From Nonomuraea ceibae (GTDB lineage: Bacteria; Actinomycetota; Actinomycetes; Streptosporangiales; Streptosporangiaceae), in contig NZ_JAHKRO010000028.1 in the NCBI RefSeq assembly GCF_019396325.1, forward strand, positions 1-64,000: a DNA stretch of 64,000 nt. The letters run 5' to 3'. Made by a program: the position numbers and the translations under genes. Every line of letters begins with the position of its first letter. Position 1 is the first letter of the stretch. A model generated the notes under the pieces. The model had not been told where the DNA came from, made no database searches, and saw nothing but the letters and a program-made list of their open reading frames with translations. Of the stretch, positions 40,286 through 49,132 are shown piece by piece.

Positions 40286-43120
40286 GTGACGACCTCCGAC
40301 GACGCCCTCCTGCCGCTCGACGCCGTGCGGCCCGCGGCGTCGGCGAAGGGCGCCGTCGTGCCCGCCCCGGAGCTGCCGGTGGCCAAGGTGGCCGTGGACA
40401 ACCCGCTGCCCCACCTCGACCGGCCGTTCGACTACCTGGTGCCCGCCTCGATGCACGAGAGCGCCCAGCCGGGGGTGCGGGTGCGGGTGCGGTTCGCCGG
40501 CAAGCTCGTCGACGGGTTCCTGCTGGAACGGGCCGACGAGAGCGAGCACGCCGGGCGGCTGACGCCCCTCGAACGCGTCGTCTCGCCCGAGCGGGTGCTC
40601 ACCCCCGAGGTGGCCGGGCTCGCCAGGGCCGTGGCCGACCGCTACGCGGGCACCCTGGCCGACGTGCTGCGCCTGGCCGTCCCGCCCCGCCATGCCAGGA
40701 CGGAGACGACCACCCGGGCCGCCGCGGCCTCTGCGGAGCCCCCCAAGGCCCCCTCCGGCCCGGCGGAGCGCTCCACGCCCCCTGACCTCCCCTCCGTCCC
40801 GGCGGACCGCGTACGGCAGCCACCGACCGCGACAGCGGCCCTGCCGACGGAGACCCCGACCTCCGAGCCTCCGAGCCCCGAGGCGGCGACCCCCGGGACC
40901 CCGAGCCCCGAGGCGGCAACCCCCGCCGGCCCGACGCCCGAGGGCCGGACGTCCGAGGCCCCGGCGTTCCCTGCCACGGGGCCCGAGACCCCCAGGTCCG
41001 AAGCCGCGGCAGCCGACGCCGCGACGCCCGAGGTTCCGGCTTCCGCAGGCCGGACGTCCACGGCCCCGGCGTCCGAGACCCCCACGCCCGAGGATCCGCA
41101 GGGGGCGACCCCCGGGGGCACTCAGCAGGGCGGTCCGCCTCTCTCGAATGCCTCGCGCCAGGTCGGCGGGCCCGACCTCGGTGCCTCCCTTCAGGGCGGT
41201 GGCTCCCCGGACGAGACGGTTGCGGCTCGGGTCGGTGAGGGCGTGCCTCAGGGGGACGGCGCGGGGGGCGTCGGTGGGGTTCAGGACGGTGGCCGGGGGG
41301 AAGGCGCGGGCCGGGATCTCGGTGGGGCGTGGGGGGCGTACCCGATGGGGGCGTCGTTCCTGGACGCGTTGCGGCACGGGAGGGCGCCCAGGGCGGTGTG
41401 GTCGGCGCTGCCCGGGGCGCGGGGGTGGGCGGGCCCCGTCGCGGAGGCGGTGCGGGCGACGCTGGACGGCGGCCGGGGCGCGCTCGTGGTCGTGCCCGAC
41501 GGGAAGGACGTGGCGCTGCTCGACGCCGAGCTGGGCCGGATGCTGGGCGCCGGGCGGCATGTCGCGCTGACCGCCGACCTCGGCCCGGCCGAGCGCTACC
41601 GGCGGTGGCTGGCGGTGCTGCGCGGGCAGGTGCGGGCGGTCGTGGGGACGCGGGCGGCGATGTTCGCGCCCGTGGAGCGGCTGGGGCTGGTGGCGATCTG
41701 GGACGACGGCGACGACCTGCACGCCGAGCGGCTCGCGCCGTACCCGCACGCGCGGGAGGTGCTGGGGCTGAGGGCGCACCGGACCGGCGCGGCCATGCTG
41801 ATCGGCGCCTACGCGCGCACCGCCGAGGCCACCCAGCTGCTCGCCTCCCGCTGGGCCAGGCCGATCGTGGCCGACCGCCAGACGATCAGGAGCCTCGCCC
41901 CGCACGTCCGCCCGGCGGGGGAGGACGCCGAGCTGGCCAAGGACCAGGCGGCGCGCGCGGCCCGGCTGCCCAGCGTGGCCTGGCGGGCGCTGCGCCAGGG
42001 GCTGGAGAGCGGGCCCGTCCTCGTGCAGGTGCCCAGGCGCGGCTACCTGCCGGCGCTGGCCTGTCGGCACTGCCGCGCCCCGGCGCGCTGCTCGCACCCG
42101 CCGACCCGCACGGGTCTCCCGGCCTCGACGGGGTCGGCGGCTCACGCGGGCGCGGCGGCGTACGCGGGCGCCCCCGGAGGGTTCGTGTCGCAGGGCCAGG
42201 GGGTTCTGGGCGGGCCCGGTGGGTCCGGGACAGCCGGCTCCTCGGTCCACGACGCCGCGGGAGGGGCGACCGGCGTGGGGGAGGCGATGCGGCTCGCCGT
42301 GCCCGGGGACGCGGCGTACGAGGGTGAGGGGCGTGCGGGCGCTGGGGACGGGCTGTGCCGTGGGCCGCTGGCGCTCAGGGGCGGGCACGCGGCCCCGTAC
42401 TGCCGCTGGTGCGGACGGGTGGACGCGGCGTGGAAGTGCGAGCACTGCGGGAGCCCGAGGCTGCGGGCGGTGGTCGTGGGCGCGCGGCGGACGGCGGAGG
42501 AGCTGGGCCGGGCCTTCCCGTCGGTGCCGGTGCGCACGTCGGGGCGTGACGGGGTGCTGGCGAGCGTGCCGGGGAGCCGGGCGCTGGTCGTGGCGACGCC
42601 GGGGGCCGAGCCGGTGGCCGAGGGCGGCTACGCGGCGGTGGTGCTGCTCGACGGGTGGGCGCTGCTGGGCCGGGCGGACCTGCGGGCGGGGGAGGAGGCG
42701 GTGCGCCGGTGGATGAACGCCGCCGCGCTGCTGCGCCCGCGCGGTGAGCTGGTGGTGCTGGCCGACGCGGGGCTGCCGGCGGTGCAGGCGCTGCTGCGCT
42801 GGGACGCGGTCACGCACGCCGAGCGGGAGCTGGCCGAGCGGGTGGAGCTCGGGTTCCCGCCTGCGGTGCGGATGGCGACGCTCACGGGCACGGCGGCGGC
42901 GGTGCGGCAGATGGTGGCCGAGGCGCGCCTGCCCGCCGACGCGCAGGTGCTCGGGCCGGTGCCGATCGACGACTCGGGCCAGGAACGCGCCATGATCCGG
43001 GTGCCGCGCGGGAGCGGTGCGGCGCTGGCCGCGGCGCTCAAAGGGGCCAGTGGGGTGCGCGCGGCCAGAAAGACACCAGATGTCGTGAGGGTAAGTGTCG
43101 ACCCGCTCGACCTGATTTAG
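40286..43120 (+). CDS. priA: PriA-like primosomal protein, ATPase-dead, with two large insertions
   Basis: A 944-aa homolog of replication-restart helicase PriA, clearly longer than usual. The 3'-end-binding domain is at 30-135, the helicase-like region begins near 350, and the zinc region has C593/C596/C602 with CRWCGR and CEHCGS further on. The Walker A sequence GxTGSGKT is missing (SALPGARGW instead) and the DEAH box reads WDDGDD, so ATP hydrolysis is unlikely, as in other actinobacterial PriA proteins. Residues 140-345 are a Pro/Thr/Glu/Ala then Gly-rich insertion with SPEAATP repeats. Residues 603-690 are a second Gly/Ala-rich insertion inside the zinc domain. The GTG start has no ribosome site; a near-consensus TAGACG lies 6 nt before it. 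Confidence 0.9.
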   Translation: MTTSDDALLPLDAVRPAASAKGAVVPAPELPVAKVAVDNPLPHLDRPFDYLVPASMHESAQPGVRVRVRFAGKLVDGFLLERADESEHAGRLTPLERVVSPERVLTPEVAGLARAVADRYAGTLADVLRLAVPPRHARTETTTRAAAASAEPPKAPSGPAERSTPPDLPSVPADRVRQPPTATAALPTETPTSEPPSPEAATPGTPSPEAATPAGPTPEGRTSEAPAFPATGPETPRSEAAAADAATPEVPASAGRTSTAPASETPTPEDPQGATPGGTQQGGPPLSNASRQVGGPDLGASLQGGGSPDETVAARVGEGVPQGDGAGGVGGVQDGGRGEGAGRDLGGAWGAYPMGASFLDALRHGRAPRAVWSALPGARGWAGPVAEAVRATLDGGRGALVVVPDGKDVALLDAELGRMLGAGRHVALTADLGPAERYRRWLAVLRGQVRAVVGTRAAMFAPVERLGLVAIWDDGDDLHAERLAPYPHAREVLGLRAHRTGAAMLIGAYARTAEATQLLASRWARPIVADRQTIRSLAPHVRPAGEDAELAKDQAARAARLPSVAWRALRQGLESGPVLVQVPRRGYLPALACRHCRAPARCSHPPTRTGLPASTGSAAHAGAAAYAGAPGGFVSQGQGVLGGPGGSGTAGSSVHDAAGGATGVGEAMRLAVPGDAAYEGEGRAGAGDGLCRGPLALRGGHAAPYCRWCGRVDAAWKCEHCGSPRLRAVVVGARRTAEELGRAFPSVPVRTSGRDGVLASVPGSRALVVATPGAEPVAEGGYAAVVLLDGWALLGRADLRAGEEAVRRWMNAAALLRPRGELVVLADAGLPAVQALLRWDAVTHAERELAERVELGFPPAVRMATLTGTAAAVRQMVAEARLPADAQVLGPVPIDDSGQERAMIRVPRGSGAALAAALKGASGVRAARKTPDVVRVSVDPLDLI

Positions 43121-43157
43121 GCTGTTTCCCCGATTCGCTCATCTGTAAGCCAGCCGT

Positions 43158-43163
43158 TAGCGT
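43158..43163 (+). promoter_or_regulatory. Leaderless -10 box of the first tandem paralog
   Basis: TAGCGT, then 7 nt, then the GTG at 43171. It overlaps the alternative GTG at 43162. Confidence 0.4.
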
Positions 43164-43170
43164 GCCCTCT

Positions 43171-44664
43171 GTGTCGATCGAATGGGTGAACCTGGCCATC
43201 GACGATCTGCGTGCTTGGGGGCGCGGGCGGGGCGTCGAGGTGGACGCGGACGAGATCCGCCTGCTCTGCGATTACGCCAGCGACTACCTGAACGTCAACG
43301 AGCTGGGCGACTTCGTCCCCGCCACGTTCGACGAACTGTTGCTGTCCATCTACCCGCGCAAGGTGATCGCGCCTCCGGAGAGCGCGCCGGAGACGGTGGC
43401 CGCCGCCCGCACGCTGGTCGACTACCTGCAGGAGTCGGGCGCGGTCAGCGGTGAGACGGCTGCGCTGATGCGTGAGCGGCTGAGCGACATCGCCACCCGG
43501 ATGCCGGGGGCGCTGGCCGACACCGCCAACTTCGGCATGGCCAAGAGCCTGTTCAGCTCGATCGGGCCCGAGTCGCTGGAGCAGTCGATCGCCATCCCGT
43601 CGGGCGAGGTGCCCGACCTGGGGGAGGCGCCCTGCGACTGCCCCGGCTGCACGCCCAGGCCGGCCGTCCGGCTGCCCTCGCCCGAGACGCTGGAGGCGGA
43701 GCTGCGCGACGTCCCGCTGCTGGCCGCGCTCGACCGGGGCGAGGTGCCCTACCTGAGCGAGGTGGCCGAGGGGGAGCCGCTGCCGCGCTGGGCGGCGGTC
43801 GTCGCCCACCTCGTCGAGCGTGACACCGGCGGCCAGGTCACCGGCCACCCGCAGGTCGACGAGGAGCTCTACGACCTGCTCGACATGCTCTACCGGCTCC
43901 AGTCGCCCGCGCCCGCCGCCGTGGCCGGCGACTACCTGGCCGACCGGGCCGAGGACACCGCCGTCGACGTGCCCGCCGTGCTGGAACGGCTGGCCTGGTG
44001 CGGCCTGCTGCGCCTGGAGGACGGCACGGTCGCGCTCACCCCGGCCGCCGTGTGGGCGCTGCGCGAGCACTACCTCGCGCTCGGGCTCGACGCGCCGCAG
44101 GCTCCCGACCTGGCCGAGGCCGACGCGCGCGGGCTCATCGAGGGGCTGCTCGACGGCGTGCCGACCGAGCTGGCCGAGGACGACATCAGCCGCTGGCTGG
44201 CCGCCCGCCCGGCCGGCGAGGCCGCGGCCCAGTTGCTCGCCGCCGCCTCCGGCGCGCCCGCCGTGGCGCGCGGGATCGCGGTCACGATCGTGGACCGGCT
44301 CGGCGCCGAGGCCGCCGGCGAGGTGCGGCCCTGGCTCGACGACCAGGAGCTGCGCCCGCACGCCATCCACTGGCTCACCGCGCGCGGCCTGCCCGCCCCG
44401 GCGCTCAGCCAGGAGGAGCTGCTGTGGGTCAGCGTCGACATGCTCGCGCTGGCGACCCCGGCGGCCGCCGACGACCCCGAGATGTTCGCCGAGAACATCG
44501 CCGCCTCCGGCCCGCCGGCCCACCTCATCGAGGAGATGTGGCGGGTCGACCACCCCGACGTCGTCGAGGTCCTGGAGCTGCTCGGACGCTCGCTGCCCGA
44601 CGGCACGGCGGCCAAGGCGGCCCGCAAGGCGGCGTTCAAGGCGCGCTCCCGGGGCATCCGATGA
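43171..44664 (+). CDS. Conserved protein of unknown function, paralog A
   Basis: A 497-aa soluble, mostly helical, acidic protein I cannot assign. The N-terminal half contains a short cysteine cluster, CDCPGC, near residue 155, which could bind metal. The C-terminal half has the shape of a winged helix (LLRLEDGTVALTPAAVWALREHY) followed by HEAT-like repeats ending HPDVVEVLELLGRSLPDGTAAKAARKAAFKARS. The C-terminal half is clearly related to that of the next gene, so the two form a tandem paralog pair. It starts 50 bp after priA; the GTG at 43162 is an alternative start. Confidence 0.75.
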   Translation: MSIEWVNLAIDDLRAWGRGRGVEVDADEIRLLCDYASDYLNVNELGDFVPATFDELLLSIYPRKVIAPPESAPETVAAARTLVDYLQESGAVSGETAALMRERLSDIATRMPGALADTANFGMAKSLFSSIGPESLEQSIAIPSGEVPDLGEAPCDCPGCTPRPAVRLPSPETLEAELRDVPLLAALDRGEVPYLSEVAEGEPLPRWAAVVAHLVERDTGGQVTGHPQVDEELYDLLDMLYRLQSPAPAAVAGDYLADRAEDTAVDVPAVLERLAWCGLLRLEDGTVALTPAAVWALREHYLALGLDAPQAPDLAEADARGLIEGLLDGVPTELAEDDISRWLAARPAGEAAAQLLAAASGAPAVARGIAVTIVDRLGAEAAGEVRPWLDDQELRPHAIHWLTARGLPAPALSQEELLWVSVDMLALATPAAADDPEMFAENIAASGPPAHLIEEMWRVDHPDVVEVLELLGRSLPDGTAAKAARKAAFKARSRGIR

Positions 44665-44689
44665 GTACGCCTCTGTGACTCCTGTGCAG

Positions 44690-44695
44690 TAAGTT
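44690..44695 (+). promoter_or_regulatory. Leaderless -10 box of the second tandem paralog
   Basis: TAAGTT, then 6 nt (TCGTGG), then the GTG at 44702. Confidence 0.55.
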
Positions 44696-44701
44696 TCGTG
44701 G

Positions 44702-46039
44702 GTGGCAAACAACGTCTTCGACCTCGCCGAGCTGCGCAAGCTGATCGATGAGCAGGCCGCCGTGCCGCCACGGCCGCCGCAGGAGAAGACCCCCGCGCAG
44801 CACGAGGCGCTCACGTTCCCGCCTGTCACGCTGGCCGGCGACGCCGAGCTCGCGCGGGTGGTCCCGACGGTCCCGCTCGTCGCCGACGCCATCCGCCTCG
44901 CCACCTGGACGGGCGAGCGCCCGGTGTCGCCGGACGGGCTGCTGCCGGAGGCCGACCGGGCGGCGGCCGTCGCCGAGCTCGGCCTGGAGCCGTCGCGGCT
45001 GCGGCTGGTCTGGATCGTCGCCGTCAACACCGGCCTGCTGCGCATCGCGCGCGGCCGGGCGTCGCGCGGCCCGCTGCCGGCGCGGCTGACGGTGGAGGCG
45101 ACGCTGGAGTTCTGGGACGGCGTCGTCATGGACGTGCTCGACCGCGCCGACGAGGGCCTGACCGGCTCCACCGTGGTCGACGGCCACCTCGCCGAGATGC
45201 TCGCCACGATCTACTCCGTACGGTCCGGCGTCGCGATCGCCAACCTGGCCCGGGGCATCCTGCAGTCGCACGAGGTGGCCTGCGCGCCCGGCGACGCGGA
45301 GATGCGCAGGCTCGCCGCGGCGCTCCCGGCCGAGCTGCTGGAGGCGCTGTCGCTGCTGTCCTACTGCGGCCTCGTCGAGCAGACGTCGGCCGGGCGCACC
45401 GCGCTCACCCCGCTGGGCGTCTGGGCGATCCGCCGCGACCTGCTGCGCGAGGGCCACGACGCGCCCACGGCCGCCGAGGTCGAGGTGTTCGCCGACCTGT
45501 CGGCCGCCGAGCTGGTCGAGGCCCTGGTCAAGGGCTCGGCCACGCAGAGCGCCGTCGCCGGGTGGCTGGAGCGCCGCCCGCCCGAGGAGGCCGCCCGCGA
45601 GCTCATCGCGATCGCCGCCGAGGGCGACGCCGGCCGGCGCGGCGCGGTGGGCGCCGTCCTGGAGGAGCTCGGGCCCGAGGCCGAGGCCCCGATGCGCGAG
45701 GCGCTCGCCCTGCCGCTCATGCGCCGCTACGCCGCCTCCTGGCTGCACATCCGCGACCTTCAGGCGCCGCCGCTCAGCCCCGAGGACCACACCTGGATCG
45801 CGGTCGACTCGCTGGCCGCGCTCATGCACATGTCGGGGCCCGTCGCCGGCCGGCTCGACACGCCGGAGCCGGGCGAGGACCTCGTCAAGCTCATCACCGC
45901 GATGCCGGCCGTCGGCCACCCCGACACCGTGGCCGTCCTCGACATGCTCGCCGGCGCGCACGACGACCAGGCGGTCGTCAAGGCGGCGCGCAAAGCGGCG
46001 ATGAAGGCGCGCTCCCTCGCGCACACTAAAATGGACTGA
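44702..46039 (+). CDS. Conserved protein of unknown function, paralog B
   Basis: A 445-aa helical protein with the same C-terminal plan as its neighbour: [37 protein letters not shown], then [33 protein letters not shown]. The HPD...KAARKA ending also occurs as a HEAT-like tail in unrelated actinobacterial proteins, which suggests a scaffold or protein-binding role. The N-terminal half differs from paralog A and has no cysteine cluster. It has its own leaderless promoter, so the pair may be expressed separately. No enzyme motif is seen. Confidence 0.75.
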   Translation: MANNVFDLAELRKLIDEQAAVPPRPPQEKTPAQHEALTFPPVTLAGDAELARVVPTVPLVADAIRLATWTGERPVSPDGLLPEADRAAAVAELGLEPSRLRLVWIVAVNTGLLRIARGRASRGPLPARLTVEATLEFWDGVVMDVLDRADEGLTGSTVVDGHLAEMLATIYSVRSGVAIANLARGILQSHEVACAPGDAEMRRLAAALPAELLEALSLLSYCGLVEQTSAGRTALTPLGVWAIRRDLLREGHDAPTAAEVEVFADLSAAELVEALVKGSATQSAVAGWLERRPPEEAARELIAIAAEGDAGRRGAVGAVLEELGPEAEAPMREALALPLMRRYAASWLHIRDLQAPPLSPEDHTWIAVDSLAALMHMSGPVAGRLDTPEPGEDLVKLITAMPAVGHPDTVAVLDMLAGAHDDQAVVKAARKAAMKARSLAHTKMD

Positions 46040-46065
46040 TCCACCTACGAAACGGAGTGACCCCC

Positions 46066-46614
46066 TTGGCGATCCAGGCGATCCGGCTGTTCGGAGACCC
46101 GGTGCTGCGCACCCCGGCTGCGCCGGTGACCGACTTCGACAAGGAGCTCCGCAAGCTGGTCAAGGACCTCACCGACACGATGATGGACGCGCCGGGCGCC
46201 GGCCTGGCCGCGCCGCAGATCGGCGTGGGCCTGCGCGTGTTCACCTATTACGTCGACGACCAGCTCGGCCACCTGATCAACCCCGACCTCGACCTGTCCG
46301 ACGACCTGGACGAGGAGGGCGAGGAGGGCTGCCTGTCGTTCCCCGGCCTGTCGTTCCCCACGCCGCGCGCCATCCGCGCCGTCGCCCGGGGCTTCAACAT
46401 GCACGGCGAGCCGGTCACGCTGGAGGGCACCGACCTGATGGCGCGCTGCTTCCAGCACGAGACCGACCACCTCGACGGCATCCTGTTCATCGACCGGATG
46501 GACGCCAAGCAGCGCAAGCTCGCGATGAAGGCCATCCGCGAGGCCGAGTGGAGCGGCCTGGCGGCGCCCACGGTCAAGTTCTCCCCGCACGCCACCGGCG
46601 GAAAGGCGCTGTGA
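46066..46614 (+). CDS. def: Peptide deformylase
   Basis: Removes the formyl group from new proteins. The 182-aa protein has all three motifs: [19 protein letters not shown] and QHETDHLDG (metal-binding HExxH with the catalytic Glu). The TTG at 46066 follows GGAG 8 nt upstream and gives the typical N-terminus [17 protein letters not shown]; a GTG at 46057 overlaps that ribosome site. fmt follows after 2 nt, so the formylation and deformylation enzymes are co-expressed. Confidence 0.96.
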   Translation: MAIQAIRLFGDPVLRTPAAPVTDFDKELRKLVKDLTDTMMDAPGAGLAAPQIGVGLRVFTYYVDDQLGHLINPDLDLSDDLDEEGEEGCLSFPGLSFPTPRAIRAVARGFNMHGEPVTLEGTDLMARCFQHETDHLDGILFIDRMDAKQRKLAMKAIREAEWSGLAAPTVKFSPHATGGKAL

Positions 46615-46616
46615 CG

Positions 46617-47549
46617 ATGCGCCTGGTGTTCGCGGGCACGCCCGAGACTGCGCTGCCGTCGCTGCGCACCCTGATCGACTCGCCCCGCCACGAGGTGGCC
46701 GCCGTCGTCACCCGGCCCGACGCCCAGTCCGGCCGGGGCCGCAAGGTCCACCCGTCGCCCGTGGCCGAGCTGGCCGAGGAGGCGGGCATCGAGGTGCTGC
46801 GGCCCGCCAAGGCCGGCGACCCGGAGTTCCTGGAGCGGCTGCGGGAGCTGGAGCCCGACTGCTGCCCCGTCGTCGCCTACGGCGCGCTGCTGCCCCAGTC
46901 GGCGCTCGACGTGCCCCGCCACGGCTGGATCAACCTGCACTTCTCGATCCTGCCCGCGTGGCGCGGCGCCGCCCCCGTGCAGCACGCCGTCCTGCACGGC
47001 GACGAGATCACCGGCGCGACCACGTTCCGGATCGTCAAGGAGCTCGACGCCGGGCCCGTCTACGGCGTCGTCACCGAGGAGATCCGCGCCGGCGACACCA
47101 GCGGCGCGCTGCTGGAGCGGCTGTCGGTGTCCGGGGCCGGGCTGCTGGCCGCGACGCTCGACGGCGTCGAGGACGGCACCCTGGAGGCCCGCCCGCAGCC
47201 GCACGACGGAGTGACCCTCGCCCCCAAGATCAGCGTGACCGACGCCCGGGTCGACTGGGCCAAGCCCGCCCTGCACGCCGACCGGCTCATCCGCGGCTGC
47301 ACCCCCAACCCGGGGGCGTGGAGCGAGTTTCGCGGGCAGCGGGTCAAGCTCGGCCCCGTCCGGCTCGCCGAGGCCGCCGAGCGGCTCGCGCCCGGCGAGA
47401 TCCTCGTCGCGGGCAAGAACACGGTGCTGGTCGGCACCGCCACCGGCCCGGTCGAGCTGGGCGAGGTCCAGCCGCAGGGCAAGCGGCTGATGAGCGCGGG
47501 CGAGTGGGCCCGCGGCACCCGCCCGGAGAGCGGCGAGCGGTTTGGGTGA
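46617..47549 (+). CDS. fmt: Methionyl-tRNA formyltransferase
   Basis: Formylates initiator Met-tRNA using 10-formyl-THF. The 310-aa protein has the N-terminal [16 protein letters not shown], the hydrolase-fold signature [17 protein letters not shown] with catalytic Asn/His, and a C-terminal OB-like tRNA-binding domain from about residue 205. The ATG at 46617 has GGAAAGG about 9 nt upstream, better than the GTG at 46611. Confidence 0.96.
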   Translation: MRLVFAGTPETALPSLRTLIDSPRHEVAAVVTRPDAQSGRGRKVHPSPVAELAEEAGIEVLRPAKAGDPEFLERLRELEPDCCPVVAYGALLPQSALDVPRHGWINLHFSILPAWRGAAPVQHAVLHGDEITGATTFRIVKELDAGPVYGVVTEEIRAGDTSGALLERLSVSGAGLLAATLDGVEDGTLEARPQPHDGVTLAPKISVTDARVDWAKPALHADRLIRGCTPNPGAWSEFRGQRVKLGPVRLAEAAERLAPGEILVAGKNTVLVGTATGPVELGEVQPQGKRLMSAGEWARGTRPESGERFG

Positions 47550-47598
47550 GCACGCCGGCCGGCCCGCGCGGCCGCGCCGCGAGGGAAAGCCGGAAAGC

Positions 47599-49068
47599 AT
47601 GAGAGCACGGGGGAACCGGCCGCACGGCGACAGCCGCGGCGGCCAGCCGACCGGCCGCGGCGGCGGCCGTGGCGGGGGCGGGGGGCGGCGGCCGCCGCGC
47701 GACCAGGCGCGCAACGCCGCCTACGACGTGCTGCGCGCCGTCGACGAGCGCGACTCCTACGCCAACCTGCTGCTGCCCCGCATGCTGCGCGAGCGCGGCA
47801 TCGGCGGGCGCGACGCGGCGCTGGCCACCGAGCTGGCCTACGGCACGCTGCGCGGCCTCGGCACGTACGACGCGATCATCGAGGTGTGCAGCGACCGCGC
47901 GCCCGACCCGGAGGTGCGTGACGCGCTGCGGCTCGGCGCGCACCAGCTGCTGAAGATGCGCGTCCCGCCGCACGCGGCCGTCGGCACCACCGTCGATCTC
48001 GTACGGCTGCGCGTCGGCCCGGGGGCGGCCAAGTTCGCCAACGCCGTCGCGCGCAAGATCGCGTCCAGGTCGCTGGAGGAGTGGGTGCCGATCGTGGCGC
48101 CCGACGCCGGCGACGACCCGGCCGGGCACCTGGCCGTGGCGCACAGCCATCCCCGGTGGATCGTCAGCGCGTTCCGCGACGCGCTCGGCCCCGCCGCGCA
48201 CGAGACCGCCGACCTGCTCGACGCCGACAACGCGCGGCCGCTGGTGACGCTGGTGGCCAGGCCGGGCCGCAGCTCGGTCGAGGAGCTGCGGGAGTCGGGG
48301 GCCGAGCCGGGCCGCTACTCGCCTTACGCCGCCTACCTGCCCGAGGGCGACCCGGGCCGGATCGAGGCCGTCCACGACACGCGGGCGGCGGTCCAGGACG
48401 AGGCGAGCCAGCTCGTCGCGCTGGCCCTCACCCGGGTGCCGCTCGACGGCGGCGAGGAGCTGTGGCTCGACCTGTGCGCCGGGCCGGGCGGCAAGGCGGG
48501 CCTGCTCGACGCGATCGCCCGTCACGGCGACGTCGAAGGCACCGAGGCCGGCGGCGCGGTGATGCCGCACCCGGGCGGGGCCCGGCTGCTGGCCGGTGAC
48601 GTGCAGTATCACCGGGCGCGGCTCGTCTGGGAGACGACCAGGGACGCCGCGGTGATCACCGCGGACGGCACCGAGCCCGCGTGGCGGCCCGGGGTGTTCG
48701 ACCGGGTGATGCTCGACGCGCCCTGCACGGGGCTCGGCGCGCTGCGGCGCCGCCCGGAGGCGCGGTGGCGGCGCGACCCGGCGAGCATCGCGGAGCTGGG
48801 CAGGCTGCAGCGGCGGCTGCTGGGCACTGCGCTCGACGCGGTGCGTCCCGGCGGGGTCGTCGCGTACGTGACGTGCTCGCCGCACCTGGCGGAGACGCGG
48901 GTGGTCGTGGGCGACGTCGTGGGCGGCAGGGACGACGTGGAGACGCTCGACGCGCGTGCCTACCTGCCGGAGGTGGGCGGGCTCGGCGACGGGCCGTACG
49001 CGCAGTTCTGGCCGCACCGGCACGGCACCGACGCGATGTTCCTGGCGCTGCTGCGCCGGGCGGGGTGA
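47599..49068 (+). CDS. rsmB: 16S rRNA (cytosine-C5) methyltransferase RsmB/Sun
   Basis: Methylates C967-type cytosine in 16S rRNA. An Arg/Gly-rich tail (about 1-35) precedes an NusB-like RNA-binding domain (NAAYDVLRAVDERDSYANLLLP), then the methyltransferase domain with SAM motif LDLCAGPGGKAGLL and both conserved cysteines: DAPCTGLG (motif IV) and VTCSPH (motif VI, catalytic). The ATG at 47599 follows GAGGGAAAG. A TTG at 47542, overlapping the fmt end, would add 19 residues and cannot be excluded. Confidence 0.92.
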   Translation: MRARGNRPHGDSRGGQPTGRGGGRGGGGGRRPPRDQARNAAYDVLRAVDERDSYANLLLPRMLRERGIGGRDAALATELAYGTLRGLGTYDAIIEVCSDRAPDPEVRDALRLGAHQLLKMRVPPHAAVGTTVDLVRLRVGPGAAKFANAVARKIASRSLEEWVPIVAPDAGDDPAGHLAVAHSHPRWIVSAFRDALGPAAHETADLLDADNARPLVTLVARPGRSSVEELRESGAEPGRYSPYAAYLPEGDPGRIEAVHDTRAAVQDEASQLVALALTRVPLDGGEELWLDLCAGPGGKAGLLDAIARHGDVEGTEAGGAVMPHPGGARLLAGDVQYHRARLVWETTRDAAVITADGTEPAWRPGVFDRVMLDAPCTGLGALRRRPEARWRRDPASIAELGRLQRRLLGTALDAVRPGGVVAYVTCSPHLAETRVVVGDVVGGRDDVETLDARAYLPEVGGLGDGPYAQFWPHRHGTDAMFLALLRRAG

Positions 49069-49117
49069 GCCGCCCCGCCGGGCGCGGGGCGGGCGGTCCG
49101 GCCGGGCGGGGCGTGGC

Positions 49118-49123
49118 TAGACT
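49118..49123 (+). promoter_or_regulatory. -10 box just before rpe
   Basis: TAGACT, 9 nt before the rpe ATG, which would leave a leader of only 2-3 nt. No Shine-Dalgarno. Confidence 0.45.
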
Positions 49124-49132
49124 CTGACCATC

